From NCBI RefSeq assembly GCF_021018805.1, contig NC_086251.1, positions 47,500,767 through 47,564,766 on the forward strand: 64,000 bases of DNA, given 5' to 3'. Made by a program: the position numbers and the translations under genes. Origin of the DNA: Prinia subflava (taxonomy: Eukaryota; Chordata; Aves; Passeriformes; Cisticolidae). Positions 39,398 to 50,900 of the stretch are shown in pieces (position 1 is the stretch's first letter; each line of letters starts with the position of its first letter). The notes beneath the pieces were generated by a model. It was not told the DNA's origin and did not search any database. It was given only the letters and a program-made list of their open reading frames with translations.

Positions 39398-41793
39398 GAA
39401 AGCTTTTTAAAACTCACACAACTTTCAGATTAAATTTATGTCCTGTTTCACTTTGGAAGTCTCTTGAACAACATCAGTGCTTCAAAGCTGAGGCTGCAAA
39501 TCTCCCAATCTCCCAGAAAATTCTCCTGTATTTAATAAGCTGTTTTGACTGAAATTCAGTGTGAAGGTAAAGATTTCTGTTGTCCTAGCAATAGAAAATG
39601 TGACCCTGATATGTAACCCCATAGCTGACCAGGCAAAAATGTGCACTCTGTTAAAATCTGCAGATTGCTGAGACACATTGGCACGAGAATAACTCTGGTT
39701 CCCCTGCAGTCAATAGCAGAAAATCTCATTATCTCTAATGGGAATACCTGTGACTAATTTTATTTGGAAAGAAGGTGCTAGAGAGTGGTGTCTAAACACC
39801 AACATAACAAACCTTAAGTTACATAGTGGCTCAGCTAAATTGTGGCTCTGGGCAAAATTGTTTTAGTGCACTCTTTTCAACCATTCTACCACAAAATTAG
39901 CCCTTGAAGTGCTTTGTATCCTACAGACATGCTGAATATGGACAAGGAGGTAAGCACAGAGCAACTAAAATACCCTTAACATGAGTGATGCTTGTAATTT
40001 GCTTATGGATGCCATGAGTCCTGTGGTTCAGGTTTTCTTGAATGACCTGGGTAAAATTTTGGTTGCTCCTGAGGACCCTGTCAAGGTTCCCTGGTGTCTT
40101 GCCTCCAAGGACTTCAAGCATGGCACTGCACATAACCTTGTTAACTGCTCCAGGAATCCTGGAAACAGGGGATCAGGCCTTCCTACCATCACCACAGTGA
40201 GACATGGACTGAATCACTCCCTTTGGTGACCACACTTTCCATCCTAGGGTGCACAGGTACAAAAGGCACACAGATACAACAATAAATACTGCATCAAGAC
40301 AGTGAATGTCTCCAGAGAATTTTACTAAACAAAAAACTAAATCTAACCCAGCAGAGATCCCGACAGATCTTGTTTTCTTTTAGTTTTGTTTTTCTTCCCT
40401 TAGCACATCATCTACCTGAATTAAAATCTGATGTAGACTTATCAAAACTGCTCCCAGCTTGCTGTAGTACTCAAATGGCAGCCTGTCCTTTCCCATGCAT
40501 GCTCATTAATGTCTCTCATCACCAAACTTTCCTTACAATTAAATCTCAAATATCTGAAAGTTAAAATGACAGAAGTGAATAGCCCTGACTGGAAAAAGTA
40601 TTAGTCCTCCCATTTCTGCCAGCATAGGCAGGAACATATGTGCCTTTTGGAGGCTGGAAAGATCACTGTAAAAGTTTCCTAAATCTACCTGTTTTGATTA
40701 TTCTGGTTTGCGTGGAGCAGACCAGACAGCATAATCCAGAGGTTTCATTTCCACTTTCATTTCAGCACTTCTTTTCTACTAACTATCCCATTTCCTGAAT
40801 CATCTACAGCAAAGTGCGCAAAAGACTCCTGGAATTCTACAAATCAGAAGATAAAATAACACATTAATCAATTTGCTGAGATTAAAAGGACTAGAGGCAA
40901 TTTTCAAAGGACCAGACAGTAAAAATGTCTATTTTTACTGCAAACTCCTCAGTTATCCCAGGATTTAAAAACTCCTCAAAAACCTCTCAGTTTTATGATT
41001 TTTTCTTGTGTTTTCTTTTTAATTTTCCAGTCAGTATTACTGTGAGTGCTAGTTAGAAACAATGTTTTTCCCACCTTGGAAAGGACAATGATTCAAACAC
41101 AGAAAATGTGTCCCAAGGCAGCTGGACTTAATTCTAGACTTTCAAAGCTCCTATGAAGCTCTTGTGGTCTCCTCAGTAGGGAAACAAAGAAAGTGCATCA
41201 TCTGCAACCAAGTCCCACCAGAAATTTCAGACAATAGGGCAGAATAAGCCCAAAAGAGAAGTCAGTTTTAGCTCTTGTGGTTCTCTGCAGCGGTTTTGAA
41301 GTAAATGCTGTTCCTTAGTCTAAAGAGAGGCAAAACTCTCTGTTGAAAATTCATGGCTTCTCTGGTTTCTTGTCAAAGACCAGCTCACATACAACCAAGA
41401 GATGAATGAAGTTTCCTCAGACCCCTAACACTTCAAATGAAGGGCCACCTTCTCTTTTATGTGGAGAGATCATAATCATAAGCATAAAAGGCATGCTTTT
41501 GATGCACTGACAGATCATCTGCCATCAGACGTTTGTTTATCTCATTAAAACATTACTTCTTTCATGAAAAGTCGCTTTTCTGCTTCAATAATAGGATTGA
41601 ATCATATCTTAGTTTGCACTGAATAATGATGATATGAAACATACAGCCCATATCCTTAAAAACAACTGGACTTCAAAATACTGGGCTTGACTGTTGCAGT
41701 AACTGAAGGACAACTGCAGGAGAATTGTTTCTGCAATGTTTCAACAAGCTTTAATATTAATGAAAATACAGAAGAAAGATTTCTACTACTTAC

Positions 41794-42036
41794 CAGCACA
41801 CTGATTGTTTTCATCTAACTGGAAACCAAACCGGCACATCAGAGGTCTTGTAACAGTGGGGTAGTTGGGAACAGGGCCTGGTGCTGGGGGTGGTGGATAA
41901 ACATTGGAATAAGGACTCAGATACGGTGATCGATACACTGGGTTTGTTCGGGGGACGCATAAATAGCCACCATTCTGGTTGACACACACCATGTCTCCTC
42001 TGCAGGCCTCAGGAATGGTCCGACATTCATCAATAT
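41794..42036 (-). CDS. FBLN5: FBLN5 exon 4: cbEGF1 with RGD and Pro/Tyr-rich insert
   Basis: The exon is 243 nt (81 codons), with acceptor attgcag and donor gtaagta. It begins in the calcium motif DIDEC and continues [13 protein letters not shown]. The RGD tripeptide falls at residues 54-56, the known site for alpha-v beta-3/beta-5 and alpha-9 beta-1 integrins. The domain is split by an insert, [17 protein letters not shown] followed by a [10 protein letters not shown] run, and it resumes at [16 protein letters not shown]. The insert is four residues shorter than human, which accounts for the whole length difference. This exon is the diagnostic one for FBLN5 against other fibulins. Confidence 0.97.
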
Positions 42037-43170
42037 CTGCAATGAAATTGCAAAGGTTTGAAGAATGCTTGCTCCTTAATGGAACCTATCAAAAAATAGT
42101 TCACATGTTTTTTTGCAAAACATTGCAAAATAAATTATATTCTCCATTAAAAAGGCTAATCCTTCCTTGTGGAGCCTCACTTTGAAGTTAGATTGTACTA
42201 AAATAGGAAACATCCCTTATATTCAACACATCCTGTGATCTCATTTTACTTCACTATGAGAGGATAGAGGGAGAGGACAAGGCTTGCTTTGCTATTCCAT
42301 AGAAGTTTGGTTTAAATACTGATTTACACATGGATGCAGCATGCTACTGCCTGTTCCTGCCAGAGGGTCTGTCCAAACCCCAACATGCAGAACAGGATTT
42401 CAGAAACTGATGGTTTGGTCTGTCCAGCTCTGAAATTTGGATCCTGCACTGGAAGTCTTGAATTCCCTCCCACAGAAAAAGTTAGGGATGCTAAGATCTG
42501 GGGACACAGTTCAGGACCCTTTCTTGCTTTGACTGAGATTGTTGCTGAATTAAAATTAGAAAGATACATCTGGTTTAGCCAAACTGAGTATGACTCTGAT
42601 TCTTGGACCACAGAAGCAGCAGGCTATGGCAGGGCAAACAATCTGCTCCAGGTTTTTCCCTTTCTGATTGGTGACTTTATTGCATGTAGAAGATGCTGCC
42701 CTGGAGACTGAATCCCATTGACAAAAAGATGCTACTGGGCAAAGTGCTGATTTCCCTACACTACCTCAACACAGTTTACTTGGAGTTTCAGTGCTGAGAA
42801 TGGAAGACTTTATCTGAGCCTGCAAATGTTGACGTGCAACAACGACATAAATCCTGAGTTTGAAGGAGAAAGAGAAGGAGGGTGAACAGCCCTCGTCCTT
42901 TGGCAGCTAGACTGAGCTCCTATCAAAATGAATCCTTGTTGTTTGAGCAGCCCTGACAACCTGTTAGTATCTCAACATTTCAAAGATCAGTGCTATGTAA
43001 TGACACACACACAAATATATTTTTTGTTTATACATGTATACAAACACGCATATTTATCACACAGTAAGAACTTTTCAACTAAAACATAGTAAGAGCAGCA
43101 TAATGCTAATTCAATAAATTCAGGATTTCTGAACCCAAATTTAAATGTATTGATTTAATTAAAGTCCTAC
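42037..43170 (-). other. FBLN5 intron 3
   Basis: 1134 bases; only short (CA)n-like and AT-rich sequence near 43000-43060. Confidence 0.9.
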
Positions 43171-43222
43171 CTAAGCATTGCCCAGAGGCACGGTCCAGGT
43201 CAAACCCATTAGTGCATTGCTG
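43171..43222 (-). CDS. FBLN5: FBLN5 exon 3: mature N-terminus
   Basis: This 52-nt exon encodes QQCTNGFDLDRASGQCL plus the first base of Asp42. It aligns with human AQCTNGFDLDRQSGQCL. It carries the first two cysteines of the mature protein. The acceptor reads ttttag/CAG/CAA, so a second AG lies three bases into the exon; use of it would remove one Gln. The donor is gtaggac. Confidence 0.93.
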
Positions 43223-45643
43223 CTAAAATGAGAGAAAAAAAGACACTCAGTGACTGTGAAATGAGAGGTTTGCAGAGTCAAATGCTCATCTGGATTATTA
43301 TGATTAGTACAATAGTTCAGCATGATACAGTACACCAAAATAAAGTCCCTTCCCTAGAGGACAGTCAGCAAGACATGAACCTGAAGCCTCAGCACATGTT
43401 CCAGCCCCTTAGCTCAGGAGTGGCATCCTCAGGTGGTGGCAGTGTCAGGCTGTTCCTCTGCCCAGGGGTCACCAGTGTGAAAAGTGTTATGAGTTGTTAG
43501 CACAGAACTACAGTCTTCTAGTTTGGGGTCTTGTTTCTGCCAGAACAGGGGGGTTGATCTTGCAGGTACCTGCCACATCTCTCACAGGCTCTAAAGCTCC
43601 CCAGACAGCCCATTCAGCACATAACACACTAGACACTGACTGATCCAGAGCCACAGTTGAAACACAGCAAACTTAATGAAAAGAAGGCTCTTCATTTCCA
43701 CCAAACCTTGTAAATTTTACAGGATAAATCTTTAGTCAACATGCTACAGGCATTCAGGGTTACTGGAAGCCTTGTCCCTTCCTATTCTGTGGTGCTGGTC
43801 ATTATCAGGGCTGCAGCCTTGAGTCTCCAGCACCTCCTCAGTGACCTCAGTGTTTCTAAATAGGTGAAAGTCCTGGTGATGATGGTTTCGAAGTCTCTTA
43901 AAACAATTCCTTGCTCTTCCTAGATTTTGACTGGGGCTCCAGCTATTTAGTCAGGGGCCAAGCAATTGACACAAGCACAGGATCTTCCAGTAAATAGGTT
44001 GTACTAAGGAATGTAAGCAAGAGATATCAAGGAAACAGGAACCACTGAAGCAACAGAGGGCAGAGGGATGGAGTGTGTTCAAGATTCTTCCTTTTTATGT
44101 TGTTTCTTAATGATAAAGACACTTATTTTTGGACTTTATGGAAGAAAAGAGTGGAAGAGTAAAGTATTTAACTGAATTTGGAGAAGTAGTAAGTTGTAGA
44201 TTGGAGACAAAGGATTAGAGGGGTGATTCAGTGGAAGTGGGTCATTGCAGGAACTAGGGACAGGACATGAAGTGAAACACATGGCACTGTTTGGACTGCA
44301 CCTGCCACTTGCACATATGAATACACAAAACCACTGCTAGAAGTCAGACAAGTATGAAGGAATTCTGCCTTCATTTATTTTGGCATCCCAAGATGTTTTG
44401 GCATCATGTGGAAAGCCAAGATATTCTAATAGGAGATTTTTTCATCTCCCTCATGTTTTAAAGAATGTATGTACTCTACCTTTCATTCTCCTTTTTGTGT
44501 ACAATACACTACACCTAGGTTAGCTGAAAAAGCTGAAATAATTTCTAACAATATCATTTTATTTGGGTTAATAAATTATGATTCAGAAACACTGAAACTA
44601 CTGTAGAACTGGTTTCAACAATTTTCTAGAACTTTATTTTAGAAAAGACTCCAATATTGTCAAAATTACCAGTTTCAGTATCTTCAGAAAGAATGCACTG
44701 CTGTCATTTCAGCTTCAAGTTGCTTTTTCAAAGCAACTTCAAAAATCAATTTGTGTTACAAGATATTTTAATAAAAATTATAATGTAAACAATATTTTTT
44801 AAGTTATAAAAACAAACCCTTAAAGACATCTCAAAAATTCTCCAGGGGCATGAAAAGCATTTCCCATATAGATCCAATATTCACAAAAATATCAATAAGC
44901 ATGCCCTTTGCAGGAAATTTTCAACGTAATAGAAGCTAAACAACTACATTTCAGAGACTTTTGGCAAAGGTATTTAGAAACACAGCTCTGGACACCGAAT
45001 ATATCTGGACTATCAACTAGAAATCCAAACAACATGCCTTTAGGAACAGTTTTTCCTGACTTAAAGTTACTTGGAGCCCAAGCACACAAAGAACTAATGA
45101 TTCTGCTATTTCAAGACCTGGACTGCTTTACTTCCATCCACCCTCTTGAACAGAAATGGGTTTGGGCATAAGTGAAAATGAAAACTGGGATACAGTCATT
45201 CAGGATCACAGTCCAAAATGAAACAATCTTAAGACATGATCCTGCTACACACAGAAAATGTGTATTTATATGAATGAATTTTCCAAATATGGATGTTTCT
45301 CACAATAGAACTGAGCAGTCTCTGGTCTCATGGGATAGTTTTTCTTATTTCCTGTTCCAAAAGTGTTCAGTTTAGAGGCAGAATCAGATTTTCAGTGAGG
45401 TCCAGGTTTCTACAGTGATATTGTGCTGAGCTGGCAAGGGCGAGTAAGTAAGCTCAATCCGTGTTCAACTCCAGAATCCTGCTGGCTCCAAGTTCTCCCC
45501 TCTAAACCCTTAGACCACACAACTTCCTTTTCATGTAAACCCCAGACCACAGAGCTTCCTATCCACCTGCTAGCCAGTTAAGTTTCATGCCACACAGTGC
45601 TTCAGTACAAACCAGTACATACACCTCTGCATGCACCTCTCAC
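43223..45643 (-). other. FBLN5 intron 2
   Basis: 2421 bases; contains a 10-bp inverted repeat (44717-44739), otherwise nothing recognised. Confidence 0.9.
44717..44739. repeat. 10-bp inverted repeat
   Basis: AAGTTGCTTT and AAAGCAACTT flank a 3-base loop. Confidence 0.9.
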
Positions 45644-45698
45644 CTGTGCTTTTCCAGGGCTTGAAAGGCAGACAGCCAGTGTGAAAGCAGTCAGTATC
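45644..45698 (-). CDS. FBLN5: FBLN5 exon 2: signal peptide
   Basis: Acceptor attacag and donor gtgagag bound 55 nt. The first base completes Arg6, followed by ILTAFTLAVCLSSPGKAQ. This is the hydrophobic signal core, and it aligns with the human ILTVTILALCLPSPGNAQ. Signal peptidase cleavage is expected after Ala23, as in human. The exon ends on a complete codon (Gln24). Confidence 0.93.
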
Positions 45699-47819
45699 CT
45701 GTAATATGCATAAAAAATAGGCTGAAAACTTTCTGATATCCAGACTTATTACATAGAATTAAATACACATGGACAAAATAATTTCTAGTGACACTTCAAT
45801 GTATTCCACAGTTTTGCTAACATGAATTTGGCCTCTGGAGAAGAGCAATATAAATGTGGCCAGATTCAGGACTCAGAGCCACTGACTCTGATGGTACTAT
45901 GGTTTTATGCAACTGGGATTGAAACCAGACTGCACATGTCTATGGACTAATCTAATTTTTATGACACCCCATGCAGCAGCTGTTGAATGAACAAGTGTGC
46001 AATATTCAATTAAGCGGTTTTGCCCCTCTCTGACACCCTTCTTTTGCAAAAATGAAACCTTCTCTTGCACACTGTGCACATTTTACAGATGGGTAAACCA
46101 GAGCAAGGCCCTGCCTAAGCTCACAGTGCGAGGCGCTGGCAGGGCTGCAGACGTGTCACGCAGGAGGTCCTGAATCCCAGCCAGTTGCTCCAACCGCTAA
46201 ACCGCATTTCATCCCCAGGAGGCTCTGTCTAAGATGAATCCATTTTCTTGGGGCCAGATTCTGTCCCTTTACTCAGTCTTGCAGGAGACACACTGTGCCA
46301 GGTCACCAGCTGCTAGAAGCTGTGATTTTCAATGAAGCCTTCCCCAGGTATATCATCTTCACATCCTAGTGGTCCCTACTGGGTCTCTCTCCACTGCAAC
46401 CGAAAGAAGAGGATCCCTCGCTAAAAGAGCCCCACACCCATTTTTGGAGCTCTTTACCTGGTGCATAAAAATTATGATCTAGTAACCTCCCACCTCCAAA
46501 TATTTACTAACAGATAGAAAACCATGAAAGCACAGTCAGAAACTACTTTTTTTCCTAGGTCCTGTGGATTTCAGTGTTTTGCTGCTGATTTATATAAAAC
46601 TTCCCAGTACCATTAGACCCACACCTTGCTTATCTTGGATTGTAATTCTAAATGGCAATTGGATACAATAAATTCCCACAAAACCAGTACAGGAAGCAGG
46701 GGATATTTTAGGTAGTCTTAGTTCTGCTACCCACGTGAGCTGCCAACTTTCTCTCTTAGAGCTGTCCCTGATTTCCAGAGTGCAAACTGAGCTGCCGAGC
46801 AAGACCTACAAATGCATGAGACAAAACCACACACAATGACCGACACATTACAACAAATTTGTTTTAAATGAGGAGATGGGGACAAGCTCTGAGAAGTAAA
46901 CATAAACCCTAAAAGGGTTGTTCATAGTGCTGTGGAGACAGATTGTACTTGTTGGCAACTTTTGAGTGACAAGGAAAAGCAAATACTGCACAGAGTTTTC
47001 CTTAGAGTCCAATGTAAAGCATTCAAACTACAAATTAATCCATTTAGGCTTGCACTTAATTTTTTGATTCCTCAAATCTTTTTGAAGAGATTTTGAAGTG
47101 TGCACTTCTATAAAGACTGCATACTCACTTTGCATATAGCAAAACAGCACTGGGAGGGAATATAACAGGTTATAGCAGAAGACTGACATACGCAGCAACT
47201 GGGCTATGCTGCACACTGCTGCAGGACAGTGCACGATAACAAAATCCCCCATAAAACAGTCAGACAACACTCAAACATTTTTAGACAGTCCTTAGTTTCC
47301 TTTGCTACAAGATGATATATTCTTTCCTCTTGGTGCAGGGGGGGGCTGATCTTACTGCCTCATACATGTTCTGTCTGCACCCATGATCTCAATTTGCTCA
47401 TTACTTTAGATCTAAAATCCCCTCAAGAATTATGAACAGACATGCAGCACAACCTATCAACACTATATGCAGCTGGTCACAGTAGCTTGCCCAGCAGGCA
47501 AAATATTTTAAACTAGCAATTAACTTCTGCAATAGTAACTAATTACTTCAATCAATCACTGCAGCCAGTGGGATCGTTGCTGCTGCAGTTCAGCACTCCC
47601 ACAGATGCGCAGAGTATAAGCACAGATCAAGAAGGAACTCGTCAGAGACAGCACAGCTTTATTAACAGGCAGATCATCTTTCCCCACCTCTGACCATTGA
47701 GATCCCGTCTCTTTGCAAATGGCTTTTGCAAGTGGATTGGCGTAACATGTCCCTGCCACAGCTATTTTCCAAGTAGGTTTCCCGTCAGTAAATAAAGAAG
47801 TTTCAAGCATACCACTTAC
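45699..47819 (-). other. FBLN5 intron 1
   Basis: 2121 bases between the 17-nt first coding exon and the signal-peptide exon. It contains one antisense MIR fossil and a G-run near 47339-47345. Confidence 0.85.
46078..46215 (-). repeat. MIR-type SINE fossil
   Basis: The plus strand reads as antisense MIR. ATTTTACAGATGGGTAAAC comes first, followed by GCTCACAGTG, GGCAGGGCTGCAGACG and GTCCTGAATCCCAGCCAG, and it ends with TTGCTCCAACCGCTAAACCGC. These match the classic MIR core for ATTTTACAGATGGGGAAAC and GCTCTAACCACTAG. Confidence 0.75.
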
Positions 47820-47836
47820 CTTCTTAATCCTTGCAT
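47820..47836 (-). CDS. FBLN5: FBLN5 coding exon 1 (start codon)
   Basis: The ATG at 47836-47834 starts M-Q-G-L-R, and the exon ends with two bases of the sixth codon before a strong donor (gtaagtgg). Human FBLN5 also has only 17 coding nt in its first coding exon (MPGIK plus two bases). The next exon restores the frame with Arg. The 5' UTR extends upstream to an unknown start. Evidence is the exact length, the phase and the good donor, plus the neighbouring signal-peptide exon. The exon is too short to be recognised alone. Confidence 0.85.
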
Positions 47837-47942
47837 GTCCAAAACCGTTGGGGAAAGGTGGAAAAAACCCAGAGTCTGTTCTGATGAATAAGTAGAAAGT
47901 TTTCCAAACATTACCCTCTGCTAGCACTTCAGTTCCTGTGTC

Positions 47943-47949
47943 ATTTATA
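47943..47949 (-). promoter_or_regulatory. candidate TATA-like element of FBLN5
   Basis: TATAAAT lies 107 bases upstream of the FBLN5 start codon on the minus strand. If used, it would place the transcript start near 47918 and give a short 5' UTR of about 80 nt. There is no CpG-rich block around it. An acceptor-like site (tattctctccag, near 48012) leaves open that a noncoding exon lies further upstream. This is inference from sequence only. Confidence 0.22.
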
Positions 47950-50900
47950 GTCCAAAGAATGAAATGGCAAGTAATGGAGAAGATCGGGAGCCGTCTGTAC
48001 CTCCTCAGACACTGGAGAGAATACAGAGAAAGCACCTGGTTTTGCTTAGTTCTCTTCTGTAATTCAGCATTAAACCAATTGGAGGAGGAATGTTAAAAAT
48101 GAACACTTCATTTTCTAAGTATGTTAAACAATGCAAATGGGGGCCTCAGCCTGGGACAGCTGGTTTAGATTACAAAGCTCACCAACTGGCTAGACTCCTC
48201 ACAACAACCTCGAGGAGCCTGCCAGGATAAAACACTAACAGCTTGAAGGAAAGCCTCTCCCGCTGCAAACTTCACAGTTAAATGTGCCTCAGAGCAGAGA
48301 GCACCGTTATTGGACAGAAACCCTTATCAAGGGACTGGAGAAGGGAAGGGATTGTTTTCCTTGCTCTGAGAACAAAAAAACAGACTTTTTTGGAGGCCCT
48401 CTAGCTGGTGTCCTGGACAATGAATATGCAACACTCACTGCTCCGTGCCAATGGCATACTGATGAAAAGTCTGACCCTCTGGGAGGTGAGTAACTCAAAT
48501 TCATGATGATCACAGCTACAGGAACTATAGTGCTTGGGGATTATTTGAAAACAGGAATAAACAAATTAAACATTCAAAGGAAAACAAATGGCCTGTCTGC
48601 AAACACTGGTCCTTTTTAAACTGACCCCATGCTTAAGGGAGCAGTTTATGATATAAAATATTTCTTCAGGAAAAGCATAACTTGCAGATCTCCAGTTATG
48701 ACTGAAGAGGAAGGAAATAAAGCACTTTTCCAGGTGTTTTGCAACTTTGCTGCGGGCAGAGCTTTAGTAGGTCAAGTAGAACACTTATGGGATGTGAAAG
48801 GTAAGCAATCAGATACAGTAAAGATTATAGTAGATCCAAAGATGAACACTGAAATTAAACACAAACATGGACACTAAAAAACTACTTTGAATTTCTGTTG
48901 AGTGTCCCATTTGAGAAAACCCTTTATTTCTAAGGAACCTGAAATTATTATCATACATCTCTGTGTAAGAGATTGAGAAACAGAAGTACAGTTGATATAA
49001 TAGATAATAACAAAAATTGCCTCTAAGCATTGACATCCAGCTTGAGATACAAAGACTGAGCTGCTTTAGGGGTGCCAAGCCCCACAGGTTGTACTGGAGC
49101 CAACGGAAAGCTCAAGAGCTTTGTACCTTATTAACTGGCTGTATTTGTCCAATTACCTTTCAAAAACGATAGCACCAGAGGCTCCAGGCCATTTCTGACT
49201 ATTTGTCTCTCAGTGACTTGTTTGCATCACTTGCACTGCATGGAAAATTAAACACTCACCTGGAATCATTCAAACAGTGTCTAACATTTGCAGATAAACA
49301 AGAACCAATTTACTTACTTTAAACAAAGTTCCCAAAAACCTAACAAAAACTCACACAAGGGACTTCTGAAGAAGCTGCTGGGCATGTTGTGAAGGAGTTT
49401 TGCCATGGGTCAGAAAACAGGTTAGAGAGGACAGAAAGCAAAGACCAGGAGAATTCTCACTGTGGCAAATGTTTAACAGTGAGTATTCTCACTACTCCAT
49501 ACTACCAGATTTTCTCAATACACTCAATAACCTGGAGAGCTAACAGATCCAAGAGTAGCAGTGCTTACTGCATGCTAGAAGCGTGAAAATCTACCGAAAC
49601 AATGAGAAACAGCTTTACAGGAATGCTAATTCCCTGTGCATCCAGCTGTGTGGGTGAAGAGCTTGCTTCATCTGATGATACTTCACTTGCTAATCCACTG
49701 AATTTTTCTACAATCACATGGTAAAATCATTGCACGCATGCCAGAATCACTGTATGAGTGCAGCACCAGTCTGCTCCCAAATAATTGCCTCAGAGTTCTG
49801 ATCCATCAGCCAACTGGCAGAGGAGCTCCAGCCCTGGAGACAGGAGGTGAATCCAGATCTCACCACCTAAGGGGCTCCCTTAAGAAGAAATACTGTACAA
49901 ATGTTTTGATTTTTCCTGTCTCCATCTGACAGCTGGAGTGGATAAAAACCAGAGTATAAAAAGTGTACCAAACCACAACCTGGGCTAGTTTACAGCATGG
50001 TGACTGTTTTTTTTCCAAAATAAAAGGATTTGATGTAGTGGCTAAGTGGAATTTCTGCAGTACCTTTCTGTAACTAGCATCAGTCACAAAACAATGAGAT
50101 GCAGCCACAGCCTTTTCACAGCTCCGTTTGGTATGAAGGGTTGCATAAAGGAAGGATTTTGTGGTCCATAAACCCCCTTTTGTTCACCCTATAAAAATGG
50201 ACAATTCAATGCATCTTTCAACACCCTGTGCTGACACCTTCAGCATTTATGCTTAAGATGGTGGGTAAACTTCATGTGTAGTGGTGCTCTCACTTCAGTG
50301 GTCTCAAATATCCCTCTGTGTTATAAAATCCATTGCTTTATTTAGATTAGCTTGACATTGCCTTTGTCTTCAGGAGGAGGTGCAGAACTGTCCCCAGTAT
50401 AAAATGAGGCTCTATTAAATAACTATGTTCTCAAGGTTTGCTTTGTGCATAAGCTAGGGTTGAAACTATATCTCCAAGACGTGGATTTTGAAAATTGTGT
50501 AATATATAATAAGAGGGACATAAACTGTGTTGTATTAACTTTACTCTTTTTGGGTAAGACAGCTGCATATATGAATTGAGCCATGCTCCTGCAGATAAAG
50601 CATAGCATTGGATGAACAGGAGCCCTCAGCACTGGAGAACATAATCTGACAGATTCTAAATGCTAAAACAAAAGCTGTAAATAGATCAGAGAACTTAAGA
50701 CTAGTTAATTACACTCAGCACCCCTGAACAGAAAAATCTTCCTTGCAGAAACAAGTCTTCATCCTCTATGTTTCACAACATTTTATCTCCTTTTTTAACT
50801 CTGATTTTGTTCTTACATTTCTCCAGAACCACATCTGTCAAACACCCTCCTTGGATGTTCTTGCCATTTTCTAAAATTACCCCACTCTGAACATTTTCAA

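Larger units (their letters stand above)
16000..41793 (-). other. FBLN5 intron 4 (25.8 kb)
   Basis: By far the largest intron. It contains C/T homopolymer tracts (16575-16679), a 34-bp tandem duplication (20642-20703), a pair of about 175-bp direct repeats (20222 and 22512), a 13-bp hairpin (27120-27151), (GA)n (27910), an antisense CR1 (28975-29410), (CAAAA)n (32266), a solo LTR (36335-36790), a CR1 tail (36930-37090) and a MIR fossil (37650-37770). Stretches 16690-20200, 22700-27100, 29420-32260, 32300-36330 and 37800-41793 show no identifiable repeat or exon. Some AT-rich blocks look like possible conserved noncoding sequence. Confidence 0.9.
3276..47836 (-). other. FBLN5: FBLN5 (fibulin-5) gene, coding span, 11 coding exons
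   Basis: Fibulin-5 is a secreted extracellular-matrix glycoprotein. It binds integrins, tropoelastin, fibrillin and LOXL1, and it organises elastic fibres. Eleven minus-strand exons with GT-AG borders and matching phases join to 1335 nt (444 residues plus stop; human 448). The order is signal peptide (1-23), cbEGF1 with RGD at 54-56 and a Pro/Tyr-rich insert (42-122), cbEGF2-5 (about 123-283), cbEGF6 (284-325) and the fibulin C-terminal module (326-444). Each internal cbEGF exon starts inside the D-[IVM]-[DN]-E-C calcium motif and keeps six cysteines. The exon number and the 17-nt coding first exon match human FBLN5 as I know it. FBLN3 and FBLN4 are excluded by the insert starting TNPVYR and by the close match throughout. 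Introns total about 43 kb, with intron 4 the largest. Nothing indicates a pseudogene: there are no frameshifts and all splice sites are intact. Confidence 0.97.

Noticed and set aside
47556..48035. 159-codon open frame on the minus strand
   Set aside because: It runs through FBLN5 exon 1 and its donor in a different frame from the MQGLR start. At most it contributes an upstream ORF.
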